Source: JBFFSQ01 sp041572275
GTDB taxonomy: Bacteria; Pseudomonadota; Gammaproteobacteria; SZUA-229
DNA length: 64,000 nucleotides
Reading direction: 5' to 3'
Assembly (NCBI GenBank): GCA_041572275.1
Contig: JBFFSQ010000002.1
Coordinates: 1-64,000 of the forward strand
Shown here piece after piece: positions 8,433 to 17,526 of this stretch. The notes beneath the pieces were generated by a model. The model saw nothing but the letters and a program-made list of their open reading frames with translations. It searched no databases and was not told the origin of the DNA. The translations under genes were made by a program, and so were the position numbers. Each line of letters opens with the position of its first letter. The first letter of the stretch is position 1.

Positions 8433-10124
8433 ATGATTTCAACCTATTTAACTGACATTATTATTTTACTGGTAACCGCTGTTATTGCGGTCCCATTTTT
8501 TCAGGCCATACGCCTGGGTGCAGTACCTGGTTTTTTAATCGCTGGAATCATTGTGGGGCCATCTGGGCTGGCCCTTATCAACAATATCAATGAGATTGGC
8601 AACCTGGCTGAGATTGGTGTGGTACTCCTGTTATTTGTTATCGGGATTGAACTGAAGCCATCACGCTTATGGCTGATGAGACGCATGGTCTTTGGCCTGG
8701 GTACACTACAGGTACTGATCACCGGGATATTACTAACAGTTGTCCTGCACTTTTTATTTGATATTGCCCTGCGACCTGCCATATTGATTGGCCCTGCGCT
8801 GGCTCTATCGTCCACTGCATTTGTACTGCAGTTACTCAATGAACAAAAAGCCTTAGCCTCTGTGTATGGACGCACATCTTTTTCAGTCCTGTTGCTACAG
8901 GACCTGGCTGTTGTTCCCTTACTGGCTCTGGTCCCCTTACTTACTACGCCCGAATTGGGTATAGGTAAAGATATTGGTATTGCCCTGCTTGAATCTCTGA
9001 TAATACTGGTACTGGTGATTCTGGGTGGACGTTATTTTCTTCATCCAATACTCCACCGTGTGGCACGCTCAGGTAGTCCCGAAATCTTTACTGCCTCGGC
9101 TGTATTGATCGTACTCGGCACTGCCCTGATCACAGAACACATCGGGCTATCAATGGCGATGGGCGCCTTTCTAGCCGGTTTACTGATTTCAGATTCAGCC
9201 TATCGTCATCAGGTCATGGCCGAAATCCAGCCATTTCGTGGACTGTTGCTCGGTCTGTTTTTTATGTCCATGGGCATGTCGCTAAATCTGAGTTATTTCC
9301 TTGATCAACCATTAACATCATTGGGACTTGTCACCCTCTTAATAGTGTTTAAAGCCCTGATACTATGGATACTAACCTATAGTTTTAGCCTTAAAGGCAA
9401 AATCGGGCTGGCTGTATCACTAATTCTCGCCCAGAGTGGTGAATTCGCCCTGGTTCTTTTTGCGCTGGCTTACCAATCCAATCTGTTTAGCAATGAACTG
9501 TTCCAGCAACTCCTGCTGATTGTGTTGATCAGTATGCTTGTCACACCAGCTCTCGCCAGGCTGGCACAACAACTAACACAAACACAGCCTGGTCGTCGTG
9601 TTGCTCAGCACGAAACCCCAGTAAAAGCCCCAATTGTCATCGCTGGTTATGGCCGTATTGGCCACCGTGTTGGCGAAATCCTTACAATCGCCAATCAGCC
9701 CTATGTTGCGCTGGATATAAATACCGATATTGTGGAAAAAGAACGCGCCAAGGGTAATCCCGTGTTCTATGGCGATGTGAGGCAGCACGGATTGTTACAA
9801 GCGGCGGGTGTTAGCCATGCACAACTCGTCATTGTAACCCTGGATGATACCTCAGCTGCAAAACAGGTCGTAGCATCATTGCGCCAGGCCCATCCTGCCA
9901 TTCAAATATTTGCTCGCGGACACAGCCTGGAAGAATGTCGTAAACTCAAACAGATAGGCGCATCTATTACAGTGTCTGAAACCATTGAAGCCAGCCTGGA
10001 GCTTGCTCATGTCACAATGACAGAAATTGGTATTAACTCTGATGAGCAGAATTTTATTCTCAGCGAGTTCAGACAGTCCTATTACACACAAATTAATGAC
10101 ATTACAGCCAACGATAATAAGTAA
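8433..10124 (+). CDS. CPA2-family cation:proton antiporter with RCK/TrkA-N domain (KefB/YbaL type)
   Basis: A 563-residue inner-membrane protein. About 12-13 hydrophobic segments (residues 5-385) form the Na/H-exchanger fold, including GFLIAGIIVGPSGLAL, SSTAFVLQLLNE, LLLQDLAVVPLLAL and MGAFLAGLLISDS. A linker leads to a Rossmann RCK_N domain beginning IVIAGYGRIGHRVGEIL (about residue 400), with the GxGxxG nucleotide-binding loop. From family knowledge these proteins exchange K+ or Na+ for H+ under nucleotide or redox control. It lacks the extra C-terminal TrkA-C domain of some members. A relic of selO lies immediately downstream on the other strand. Confidence 0.92.
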   Translation: MISTYLTDIIILLVTAVIAVPFFQAIRLGAVPGFLIAGIIVGPSGLALINNINEIGNLAEIGVVLLLFVIGIELKPSRLWLMRRMVFGLGTLQVLITGILLTVVLHFLFDIALRPAILIGPALALSSTAFVLQLLNEQKALASVYGRTSFSVLLLQDLAVVPLLALVPLLTTPELGIGKDIGIALLESLIILVLVILGGRYFLHPILHRVARSGSPEIFTASAVLIVLGTALITEHIGLSMAMGAFLAGLLISDSAYRHQVMAEIQPFRGLLLGLFFMSMGMSLNLSYFLDQPLTSLGLVTLLIVFKALILWILTYSFSLKGKIGLAVSLILAQSGEFALVLFALAYQSNLFSNELFQQLLLIVLISMLVTPALARLAQQLTQTQPGRRVAQHETPVKAPIVIAGYGRIGHRVGEILTIANQPYVALDINTDIVEKERAKGNPVFYGDVRQHGLLQAAGVSHAQLVIVTLDDTSAAKQVVASLRQAHPAIQIFARGHSLEECRKLKQIGASITVSETIEASLELAHVTMTEIGINSDEQNFILSEFRQSYYTQINDITANDNK

Positions 10125-10155
10125 AGCCTGACTCACTAGAAGATACAACATCCTC

Positions 10156-10615
10156 TCAATCAAGATGAACAACTAACTTCGATATATTGAATTCAATCCG
10201 GTGTTTAGCCTCATAAACCTGATGTTCAGAATACTCATCAAAAGATTGCTGTAATGACTTCAGCAGGTGATAAATTTTCCTTGTAATCCTGATCCTTCTC
10301 AGCAAGCTAGATTGCTTTATCAGACATATAATTTCGCAAGATATATTTAGGATTAACCGGTTCCTTTCGGCTACCAGGCGACTGAGACACAGTGTTCTCC
10401 CTAAGCAGACGTAATTGATAATGACTTTACCAGGTATCAAAAGCATCACGATTGATAAATAAGTCACACCAGGCTGAAAATTATTTTTGGACAACTGCTG
10501 GATTGAAACTGGTCAAATATTGCCCAGCCTGTGATGCAATATGTAAACACGAATAAAACACCTCGGAATATTCTGCATAGATGTTATTAAAGCTGAGCGG
10601 TTCTAATGTCATCAT
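10156..10615 (-). pseudogene. selO: Eroded selO (protein adenylyltransferase) relic with large internal deletion
   Basis: Read on the minus strand from the ATG at 10613-10615, 44 codons match the SelO N-terminus (LEPLSFNNIYAEYSEVFYS, then YLTSFNPA). A TAA then occurs, and the same frame jumps to the SelO C-terminal part: AWCDLFINRDAFDTW, a stop, HYQLRLLREN, then EPVNPKYILRNYMSDKAI, another stop, LAEKDQDYKEN. A frameshift leads to LLKSLQQSFDEYSEHQVYEAK. Intact SelO is about 490 residues; roughly the central 330, including the kinase-fold active site, are missing. An open frame across 10156-10494 is an accident of this decay and should not be annotated as a gene. Identification is by family pattern. 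Confidence 0.8.
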
Positions 10616-10833
10616 TTGCTTTGTATTTTGTTAGTCATTAATACAATCAGCCAGTAGTCAATATGGGATTTTTCCCCAAAAATTGTCATCTTCTCGCACC
10701 CAACCCGCTCTGCAACAGCTTCAAAATAAATAAGGAGATTTACCTATTGAGACAGTAAATCGGTATTCATACTATCTGTTAGCAATTACTACCAATTTTT
10801 GACCGCTTAAATTTTAAAAGGAGTATGAATGCT

Positions 10834-11694
10834 ATGAAGATCATGAAAAACTGGTTTGCATTAGCACTCTTAATAGTGTTTTTACCGCAGGCAGCATCAG
10901 CGGCTTATCTATTTACTGCGCCTCCTCGTGAAACACTCGAAAAAGGCGAAAAAGTATACAAACCCATTAGTGATTTTTTAACCAAAGTCACCGGTGAAAA
11001 ATTCGAATACAGTCATCCTAAAACCTGGGCTGAATATGTAAAAAATATGCGCAGCGAAAAGTATGACCTGGTATTTGACGGACCCCATTTTGTCGACTGG
11101 CGTATCCATAATCTTGAACATCGAACCATCGTTCGTCTGCCTTCGATTCTAAGGTGGCAGGTGATTACACGTAAAAATGATGACTCGATTAAAACCATCG
11201 ATGACCTGGCGGGTAAAAAAGCCTGTGCCCCAGGTTCACCCAATTTTGGCATGTTAAATTTATTTAGCCATTTTAAAGATCCAAACAAACAACCGCAGCA
11301 CGTTGAAGTCAAAGGCTGGATCAACGTCTATGAAGCTGTTAAAAACCGAAAATGCGATGCCGGTGTTTTACCCAAGACTAATCGTGGCATTTACGATAGA
11401 GATGGTGAATACACCAAAGTGATCCACACCCACTTGCCTTATCCCAATCAGGCTATCACTGCCAGCAAGCGCATCTCCGAGCTCCTTAGAGAACAAATCA
11501 GGGAAGCCCTGTTATCACCTGAAGGACAACAGGCCCTGATGAACCTCCGGAAACGTTACACAGATGGAGCCAAGCTGGTATCAGCCGATGATGATGAATA
11601 CGACAGCGTTCACTTCCTGCTGGAAAAAGCCAAGAGCTTTGCGGCTAGCGACGATAATAAAACCGCTATGACTTATGACCTGGTCAATAATTAG
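10834..11694 (+). CDS. PhnD-like periplasmic substrate-binding protein
   Basis: A 286-residue exported protein of the phosphate/phosphite/phosphonate-binding (PhnD/PBP2) class. The signal peptide ends ASA-AYLF. The body shows the family pattern: KPISDFLTKVTGEKFEY, DLVFDGPHFVDWR, the hinge DDLAGKKACAPGSPNFG, VKNRKCDAGVLPK and the late LLSPEGQQAL. The start was placed at the ATG at 10834, 10 nt after AAGGAG; an ATG at 10825 is too close. No permease or ATPase gene is adjacent, so it may serve a sensor or an unlinked transporter. A strong hairpin follows. Confidence 0.82.
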   Translation: MKIMKNWFALALLIVFLPQAASAAYLFTAPPRETLEKGEKVYKPISDFLTKVTGEKFEYSHPKTWAEYVKNMRSEKYDLVFDGPHFVDWRIHNLEHRTIVRLPSILRWQVITRKNDDSIKTIDDLAGKKACAPGSPNFGMLNLFSHFKDPNKQPQHVEVKGWINVYEAVKNRKCDAGVLPKTNRGIYDRDGEYTKVIHTHLPYPNQAITASKRISELLREQIREALLSPEGQQALMNLRKRYTDGAKLVSADDDEYDSVHFLLEKAKSFAASDDNKTAMTYDLVNN

Positions 11695-11718
11695 TCACTA
11701 TCGATTCAGTCTGAAACT

Positions 11719-11758
11719 GGCTGGAAAAGTTTGTTAAAATAACACTTTTCCAGCCTTT
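11719..11758 (+). terminator. Hairpin terminator after the PhnD-like gene
   Basis: A perfect 12-bp stem, GGCTGGAAAAGT (11719-11730) with ACTTTTCCAGCC (11744-11755), encloses a 13-nt loop and is followed by TTT. It lies 25 nt after the stop codon. The T-tract is short, but position and stem strength fit transcription termination. Confidence 0.7.
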
Positions 11759-11812
11759 ACCCGGCTCACTCCAATGACCGCGTTTGGGCGTAGCCGATTT
11801 CTCTGGAGTGCG

Positions 11813-12037
11813 ATGTCCTCTCACAAACTCAAGCACTGTCCTCGCTGTAACACCCCATTTGAATGCAAGACTAATACTGTGTTGAATTGTCAGTGCAAAG
11901 CAGTACACCTGGACCCTAATCAGCTGGATTATATCGCCAGGCAATTTGATAACTGTCTTTGTGCCCAATGCCTGGTATCCCTGGCTCAGGAATTAGACCA
12001 AATCGAGCCAGATCGGGCAATTATCAAAAATATCTAA
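11813..12037 (+). CDS. Cysteine-rich CWC-type small protein
   Basis: A 74-residue protein with the pattern CPRCNTPFEC, then CQC, and a second pair CLCAQC. This matches the short cysteine-rich CWC family of proteobacteria, presumed to bind zinc, although the central motif here is CQC rather than CWC. The start was taken at the ATG at 11813, with GGAG (11805-11808) 4 nt upstream; the frame stays open further upstream but that part lacks family residues. No function is known. Confidence 0.65.
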   Translation: MSSHKLKHCPRCNTPFECKTNTVLNCQCKAVHLDPNQLDYIARQFDNCLCAQCLVSLAQELDQIEPDRAIIKNI

Positions 12038-12220
12038 TCCCCATGCTGACAGCCTGAGCCCTGACACTCTCCTCTCACCAGGGTAATTACGTATTTTTTT
12101 ATCCCATAATTTAATATTTAGATCACAGATACATATCAAATCCCCTGTATCCGCATATATAATATCGTCTGTCTATAAACACATGCCTGGCAATGGTCTC
12201 AGATCGATAAGGTTATATAC

Positions 12221-13066
12221 ATGTCCGCTGTAATTCTTGATGGTAAAGCATTATCACAATCGCTAGAGGTCTCTCTGGCCGAGCGTGTGGAGAAAATCAA
12301 AGCCAAAATGGGGGGCAAAACCCCAATACTGGCCACCATTCTGGTTGGTGATGACCCAGCATCTGCCACCTACGTCAAAATGAAGGGTAATGCATGTCAG
12401 CGCGTTGGCATGGACTCCATGAAGGTGGTGCTCAGTCGTGACACAACGACAGTAGAATTGCAAAATGAGATTGATAAGCTCAATGCCAACCCTCAAGTAC
12501 ATGGTATCTTGCTACAACATCCGGTACCGGAACAGATTGATGAACGCCTCTGTTTTGACCAGATTGCACTTGCTAAAGACGTAGATGGCGTCACGTCCCT
12601 CGGCTTTGGCAAAATGGCCATGCAGGAGCCTGCCTATGGCTCAGCTACACCAGCAGGCATTATGAACCTGCTGGAACATTACAACATTGAGCTTGAAGGT
12701 AAACATGCTGTCGTCATCGGACGTAGCGCTATTCTGGGCAAACCCATGGCCATGATGTTGCTCAATGCCAATGCCACTGTCAGCATCTGCCACTCAAGAA
12801 CCCAGAACCTGCCCGAATACATCAAACAAGCCGATATTGTCATCGGTGCTGTCGGTAAACCTGAGTTTATCAAGGGTGAATGGATCAAAGATGGTGCTGT
12901 AGTGGTTGATGCCGGCTACCATCCAGGTGGTGTCGGTGACATCGAATTATCAGCCGTAATCGACAAATGTGCGGCCTATACACCCGTTCCTGGTGGCGTC
13001 GGTCCTATGACCATAGCCACGCTGATTAGACAAACCGTTGAGGCTGCTGAAAAAGCATACGGTTAA
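12221..13066 (+). CDS. folD: Methylenetetrahydrofolate dehydrogenase / cyclohydrolase
   Basis: Bifunctional folate enzyme that converts 5,10-methylene-THF to methenyl-THF (NADP-dependent) and then to 10-formyl-THF, for purine and formyl-Met synthesis. The 281-residue length is normal. The catalytic YVKMK segment holds the conserved Tyr and Lys, [14 protein letters not shown] contacts substrate, [11 protein letters not shown] is the NADP-binding loop, and [18 protein letters not shown] is the C-terminal signature. It is monocistronic; a long imperfect inverted repeat follows 30 bp downstream and may act as its terminator. Confidence 0.97.
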   Translation: MSAVILDGKALSQSLEVSLAERVEKIKAKMGGKTPILATILVGDDPASATYVKMKGNACQRVGMDSMKVVLSRDTTTVELQNEIDKLNANPQVHGILLQHPVPEQIDERLCFDQIALAKDVDGVTSLGFGKMAMQEPAYGSATPAGIMNLLEHYNIELEGKHAVVIGRSAILGKPMAMMLLNANATVSICHSRTQNLPEYIKQADIVIGAVGKPEFIKGEWIKDGAVVVDAGYHPGGVGDIELSAVIDKCAAYTPVPGGVGPMTIATLIRQTVEAAEKAYG

Positions 13067-13095
13067 ACATATATCGATTCAGGTAAACGGAGCAG

Positions 13096-13185
13096 CCAAC
13101 ATCTAGTGTAGTGTAAACATTCTGGCTGATAACAGAGTTAATCAGCTAGAACACTGCTTACACAAGTACGCACTAGATCTGTTGG
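13096..13185. repeat. Long imperfect inverted repeat (hairpin-forming element)
   Basis: The arms read inward from CCAAC-ATCTAGTG on the left and CACTAGAT-CTGTTGG on the right, and continue as GTGTAA/TTACAC and TTCTGGCTGAT/ATCAGCTAGAA around a short loop near 13131-13139. Mismatches and small bulges interrupt arms of roughly 40 nt. It could be a folD terminator, a REP/MITE-like element, or an RNA structure. I saw no second copy in this window. Confidence 0.55.
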
Positions 13186-13330
13186 ATTCAGCCTTGAGCA
13201 ATACACTCGTAACAGGCAATGATCGAAGCCTGTAACAGCCGTATGCAATGACTGACTGAATTTACAGACATGCATGTTAACATCCACATTTTTAACCCTA
13301 ACGACTGAGCCGCTGGCAGCGATGAATACT

Positions 13331-14389
13331 ATGAGTAGTTACTGGAGTTCAATTGTTCACAATCTCACCCCTTATGTACCAGGTGAACAACCCAAAGTGA
13401 ATAATCTGATCAAGCTTAATACCAATGAAAACCCCTATGCGCCATCACCAAAAGCATTACAGGCACTTGCAGCAGAAGTAACAGATACACTCCGACTATA
13501 TCCCGACCCTAATGCCGAACAGCTGAAAATCGCCATCGCTGATTATTATGAGCTCTCAGTATCACAGGTGTTTGTAGGTAATGGCTCAGATGAAGTTTTA
13601 GCCCATGCTTTCCAAGCCCTGCTTAAACACGAAAAGCCACTTCTGTTCCCTGATATCAGTTATAGCTTTTACCCGGTGTACTGTGGACTCTATGATATTG
13701 ACTATCAAGCTATTCCTCTAACGGATAACTTTGAAATCGATGTAAATGATTATGAGCTAGACAATGGTGGCATCATATTCCCTAATCCCAATGCACCCAC
13801 CGGGCGTTTACTGGCTCTGGAAGCAATTGAAATCCTGCTTAAGAATAATGCCCAATCTGTAATTGTGGTCGATGAGGCTTACATCGACTTTGGCGGGCAA
13901 TCGGCTTCAGCACTGGTAAAACATTACCCTAATCTACTGGTAATACAGACGCTCTCCAAATCACGATCACTGGCTGGACTGCGTGTAGGCTTTGCCCTCG
14001 GTCACCCTGAACTGATTGAAGCGCTGGAACGCGTTAAAAACAGTTTTAATTCGTATCCTCTGGATCGATTGGCAATTAGCGGTGCGGTAGCAGCAATACA
14101 AGATCATGATTACTTTGCATTAACATGTGCAAAGATCATTCACACGCGTGAAAATCTGGTACAGCAATTAACCGACCTTGGATTTGAGGTTATTCCCTCT
14201 GCTGCCAATTTCGTATTTACTCGTCACCCATCACGAGATGCTGCCAACCTGGCCCAGCAACTGCGCGAACGCTCAATTATTGTCAGACATTTCAAACAGG
14301 CACGTATCGAACAGTATCTACGTATCACCGTGGGCACGGACGACGAGAATCAACGTCTCTGCCAGGCTTTGAGCGAGATCATAAGTTAA
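13331..14389 (+). CDS. hisC: Histidinol-phosphate aminotransferase
   Basis: PLP enzyme of histidine synthesis, converting imidazole-acetol phosphate plus glutamate to histidinol phosphate. The protein begins [22 protein letters not shown], a typical HisC opening, and shows [30 protein letters not shown], the VVDEAYIDF aspartate segment, and the PLP lysine in [16 protein letters not shown]. From 13331 it is 352 residues, the usual length; the frame stays open to 13274, and ATGs at 13274 and 13322 are alternatives since none has a clear ribosome site. The gene is isolated from other his genes. Confidence 0.94.
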   Translation: MSSYWSSIVHNLTPYVPGEQPKVNNLIKLNTNENPYAPSPKALQALAAEVTDTLRLYPDPNAEQLKIAIADYYELSVSQVFVGNGSDEVLAHAFQALLKHEKPLLFPDISYSFYPVYCGLYDIDYQAIPLTDNFEIDVNDYELDNGGIIFPNPNAPTGRLLALEAIEILLKNNAQSVIVVDEAYIDFGGQSASALVKHYPNLLVIQTLSKSRSLAGLRVGFALGHPELIEALERVKNSFNSYPLDRLAISGAVAAIQDHDYFALTCAKIIHTRENLVQQLTDLGFEVIPSAANFVFTRHPSRDAANLAQQLRERSIIVRHFKQARIEQYLRITVGTDDENQRLCQALSEIIS

Positions 14390-14482
14390 TTACTAATATC
14401 TAATAGAGATAATTTAAGCTAAACAGAATGATTTGCTGATGCGAACAACAACTGGAAGGGTAAAACTTAAGCGTATAACGAC

Positions 14483-14511
14483 CGGGCCATGATTAAAATA
14501 ACCATGGCCCG
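14483..14511 (-). terminator. Hairpin downstream of the cold-shock gene
   Basis: CGGGCCATG (14483-14491) pairs perfectly with CATGGCCCG (14503-14511) around an A/T-rich loop, 12 bp beyond the cold-shock stop. A T-run is not obvious, so efficiency is uncertain. Confidence 0.6.
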
Positions 14512-14523
14512 ATACTAACTGGA

Positions 14524-14733
14524 TTAGATAGGCACTACGTTTTCAGCTTGAAGGCCTTTTTGACCCTGTGTAACTGTAAATTGAACTTTCTGGCCTTCAG
14601 ACAGTGTTTTAAAACCTTCAGCCTGGATTGCGCTGAAATGAACAAAAACATCAGGACCTGACTCTTGTTCGATAAAGCCAAAACCTTTGCTTTCGTTGAA
14701 AAACTTAACTGTGCCGGTGGTAGTTTCTGACAT
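14524..14733 (-). CDS. CspA-family cold-shock protein
   Basis: A 69-residue single cold-shock domain that binds single-stranded RNA/DNA as a chaperone. RNP1 is KGFGFIE, RNP2 is VFVHFSAI, and the C-terminus is the usual [10 protein letters not shown]. Upstream is a long AT-rich leader, as often seen for csp genes whose 5' untranslated RNA folds in a temperature-dependent way; I cannot show such folding here. A GC-rich hairpin follows the stop. Confidence 0.95.
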   Translation of the reverse strand: MSETTTGTVKFFNESKGFGFIEQESGPDVFVHFSAIQAEGFKTLSEGQKVQFTVTQGQKGLQAENVVPI

Positions 14734-15223
14734 ACTAAATCCCGTAAAATAATTTATTAAGCCTATAATGGCAGTGTAGCTGAGAAATGCAGATTTTAAT
14801 TATGAATTTCAGGACGAGGAACTTCTGAGGAAATACCGTAATACTGTACATAAATATATAGCTGATTTTCTAGCTGAATTCGATTATAACAGCCACCAAT
14901 ACTTCGTCAACGCCTATATCCACCTTTATTTAAAAACTACATCTATATAATTAACCACTTAATTTAGCATCAATAAATGACAGAATTATTTAACCCAATA
15001 CGTTATTAAAGCAGGATATCAGCCACTCCAATCATAACCACAAAATACTAACAAATACAATAACTTACATGATATCTTGACTGGATAAATATCTTACATT
15101 CAACATCGGATTTTCAGTAAAGCAGAAACCATCAACTGTCATTCTTATTTCATTAAGTAAGAACAATTGCCCGCAAAATGACAGCGAAAACGAAGCCGCG
15201 TAATCATTAAGCCAGCTCAGTCA
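14734..15223. other. AT-rich leader/promoter region of the cold-shock gene
   Basis: About 490 bp without a gene, lying upstream of the minus-strand cold-shock gene and downstream of the cyclic-nucleotide-domain gene. It is strongly AT-rich and probably contains the cold-shock promoter and 5' leader. No specific site could be assigned. Confidence 0.4.
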
Positions 15224-16009
15224 TTATTTGTTCATTGATAAGGCAACAATTTTTTCATTACTGGAAACAATACTGCGGGCCATATCCTCAATGAGTTTTT
15301 CGACAGTATCGGGACGAGTGGTTAAGAGGTGCTTAAAACGATCACTTTGTACAACCAGGACCGTACAGTTTGAGCTGGCAATAACAGTGGCTGTTCGAGG
15401 TGTGCCGGTCAATGCAGCAATGGCTCCAAAAATTTCATCCCGATGAACCTGTCCAACAGGTGTATCACCAACAACAACCTGAGCAGAACCAGAAATGAGA
15501 GTAAACACCTCATTTTCAGTCGCACCTTCCTGAATGATTACATCGTCTTTTTCGTATTCACGGATTTCAGGACGAAACTCAAGCTCTTCATGGTTATAGG
15601 AGGCGGCCAACAGCTGATATGCCTTGAACATACTAATCAGATACTGATTCCATGCAGACAAACGTTGCTGGTCAGACTGTATATAATCAACCAAAACCTG
15701 ACCGTCATATTCATCGACAATAATGGCGAAACTGGTTGAGATTTGGGTGTACTGAGTCAGATACAGTCGGTCTAGTCCGACTAAATCACCTTCCTCGTGA
15801 TTGATAATGATTCTGCTATCCAGTGTCTCTCTAAGCAAACCTTCTTTGATCAGGTAAACAGATTGCTGACTAAAATCAACTTCAGATTCTGCAGTTAAGC
15901 GTCTGTTTTCTGATTTCAGTGGTGCGCCAGCAAGAAACTTTGCAGCCCAGGACCGGCATTCATCCCATAAGTGTATACATTGATCAGGACAGGGCTCATT
16001 GGTAAACAT
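15224..16009 (-). CDS. Cyclic-nucleotide-binding-fold protein without a DNA-binding domain
   Basis: A 261-residue soluble protein. The C-terminal half (about 140-250) is a cNMP-binding beta-roll (VIIQEGATENEVFTLISGSAQVVV, then IFGAIAALTGTPRTATVIAS). The N-terminal part has a second, degenerate roll (YLIKEGLLRETL...EEGDLVGLDRL). The phosphate-binding cassette keeps the Arg (PRTATV) but the usual Glu of FGE is replaced by Ala (FGA), so cAMP/cGMP binding is doubtful. There is no helix-turn-helix, unlike Crp. The gene is monocistronic. It could be a sensory or scaffold protein. Confidence 0.78.
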   Translation of the reverse strand: MFTNEPCPDQCIHLWDECRSWAAKFLAGAPLKSENRRLTAESEVDFSQQSVYLIKEGLLRETLDSRIIINHEEGDLVGLDRLYLTQYTQISTSFAIIVDEYDGQVLVDYIQSDQQRLSAWNQYLISMFKAYQLLAASYNHEELEFRPEIREYEKDDVIIQEGATENEVFTLISGSAQVVVGDTPVGQVHRDEIFGAIAALTGTPRTATVIASSNCTVLVVQSDRFKHLLTTRPDTVEKLIEDMARSIVSSNEKIVALSMNK

Positions 16010-16124
16010 ACAAATTTAAAGTCAGGATAGTCATTAATAACTTAAAGTATAGATTAATCAGGATAAAAAAATAGCCTTCGGTTGTTGATATCCTTTACCA
16101 TTAATACACGGTATCCACCAAGCG

Positions 16125-16589
16125 ATGAAACCCATGTCTGATTGCTGCTCATCATCAAAACCCCAAATATTTCGATCCAGTTGCCCTTTATGCAAGCACG
16201 AGTGTAAATCAGTAACACTGGCAACAGTTCAGCACCATCTACCCTACCCGCTCAATACACAATTGAATACCAGCCACTATTATTACTGTTCGGCACCAGA
16301 GTGTACTATCGGGTATTTTTCTGATAATGACCATCTCATCTACTATAAACAGTTAAGAGATGGCGAAGGCGGTAAACAACACTGGCTGTGTTATTGCTTT
16401 GGCATATCCAGAGAGCAGTTTCTACAAGAACTGGCATCCCTCTCAGGCAGTCAGGCAAAAGCTTTCGTGATTGAGCAAACCAGAGCCGGTCATTGTAGCT
16501 GTGAAACACGTAATCCCTCTGGGCAGTGCTGCCTGGCTGAGTTCAAACACCTGGAGAGCAATCACAAACTATCCAACAACCGATCATGA
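16125..16589 (+). CDS. CopZ-like metallochaperone with zinc and [2Fe-2S]-type cysteine sites
   Basis: A 154-residue cysteine-rich protein. It opens with DCCSSSK, followed by CPLCKHECKSV, the HHLPYPLN segment, a YYYCSAPECTIGYF block, then a BFD-like module WLCYCFGISREQF and GHCSCETRNPSGQCCLAEF. This order matches the N-terminal zinc-binding plus [2Fe-2S] part of the CopZ copper-chaperone family described in Archaeoglobus; the usual C-terminal HMA domain (CxxC, ferredoxin-like) is absent, as in many bacterial relatives. No copper ATPase is adjacent. Metal binding is strongly suggested; copper delivery is inferred from the family. Confidence 0.78.
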   Translation: MKPMSDCCSSSKPQIFRSSCPLCKHECKSVTLATVQHHLPYPLNTQLNTSHYYYCSAPECTIGYFSDNDHLIYYKQLRDGEGGKQHWLCYCFGISREQFLQELASLSGSQAKAFVIEQTRAGHCSCETRNPSGQCCLAEFKHLESNHKLSNNRS

Positions 16590-16599
16590 GAACTGTCTA

Positions 16600-16842
16600 T
16601 CACTTCTTATTAGCGACCGCCATTCCCTGTTTCGTCTGCTTAATCGCCTGTCGCACATGATGCAATGCCTTAACCCTGTGTCCACCTTTGTTCCAGGCCG
16701 CCTTCTCCAGCGCTTTCTCTGCACGCTCCAGATTATTCAATGCAATCTCCATCAGTGGCTGATTACCTGCATAGGCAGGCGCTGTAGTTACCAGACAAGC
16801 CAGTGCAAAAGACAAGATCACAGGATTTATCGTATTGTTCAT
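16600..16842 (-). CDS. Small exported helical protein
   Basis: An 80-residue protein with a signal peptide (MNNTINPVILSFALACLV..., cleavage near AYA-G). The mature part is one or two amphipathic helices rich in Lys, Ala, Gln and His (LNNLERAEKALEKA, HHVRQAIKQTKQGM). The start is fixed by GGAG 8 nt upstream of the ATG at 16842; the frame is open further upstream but lacks a ribosome site. It ends 11 bp from the convergent CopZ-like gene. It resembles small periplasmic helical proteins of unknown role. Confidence 0.68.
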   Translation of the reverse strand: MNNTINPVILSFALACLVTTAPAYAGNQPLMEIALNNLERAEKALEKAAWNKGGHRVKALHHVRQAIKQTKQGMAVANKK

Positions 16843-16926
16843 AACATTAACTCCATGATAAAAAATTAATGCGCTATTATTGATTGATCCGAGCATGAAA
16901 ACAACGCCGCACTGAACCATACCCTT

Positions 16927-17502
16927 ATGAGCAAGACACACCAAAACAAACGCAGTAATGACACCATCATTTCCCAAACTCAATCATGGATAGAGACAGT
17001 TATTATTGGTCTCAATTTCTGCCCGTTTGCTAAACGCGAATATGATCACGACAACATTCGCTACAGTATTTGCCATGACATTCAGATTGAAGACTGTCTG
17101 CACAAACTTATCGATGAATGTTTAGAGCTGGACAGAAAATCCGAGATTGAAACAACGCTATTGATCTTTCCAGATAGCTTCATCGATTTCGATGATTATC
17201 TTGATTTCGTTGATCTAGTCCATGCCCTCCTGGATGATCAGGGTTATACAGGTATCTATCAAATCGCCACTTTCCATCCAGACTATTGTTTCGAAGACTC
17301 AGCAGACACTGACCCTGCAAACTATACCAACCGTTCACCTTATCCCATGCTGCACATCATTCGTGAAGCTAGCCTTGAACGTGCTTTACAGAACTATCCT
17401 CAGCCAGAAAACATTCCCAAGCGCAATATTGAACTTGCACGCAGTCAGGGTCAGGCTAAAATGCAGGCTTTACTTGATGCCTGCTACAAGCACAAAGCAT
17501 GA
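16927..17502 (+). CDS. DUF1415 family protein
   Basis: A 191-residue soluble protein with the family features TQSWIETVIIGLNFCPFAKRE, the acidic middle LLIFPDSFIDFDDYLDF, QIATFHPDYCFEDSADTDPANYTNRSPYPMLHIIRE, and the tail NIELARSQGQAKM. DUF1415 is widespread in proteobacteria with no established function; conserved Cys, His and Asp suggest a metal or catalytic site (inference). The next gene (MOSC) begins 24 bp after the stop on the same strand, so co-transcription is likely. Confidence 0.85.
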   Translation: MSKTHQNKRSNDTIISQTQSWIETVIIGLNFCPFAKREYDHDNIRYSICHDIQIEDCLHKLIDECLELDRKSEIETTLLIFPDSFIDFDDYLDFVDLVHALLDDQGYTGIYQIATFHPDYCFEDSADTDPANYTNRSPYPMLHIIREASLERALQNYPQPENIPKRNIELARSQGQAKMQALLDACYKHKA

Positions 17503-17526
17503 TTTCACAAGTCGCTGGAGCAAAAT

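Noticed and set aside
10156..10494. 112-codon minus-strand open frame beside the antiporter
   Set aside because: It is out of frame with most of the SelO relic and only its last part matches SelO; best explained as decay, not a gene.
16471..16869. 132-codon plus-strand frame
   Set aside because: Overlaps the CopZ-like gene and is antisense to the small exported protein, which has a signal peptide and ribosome site.
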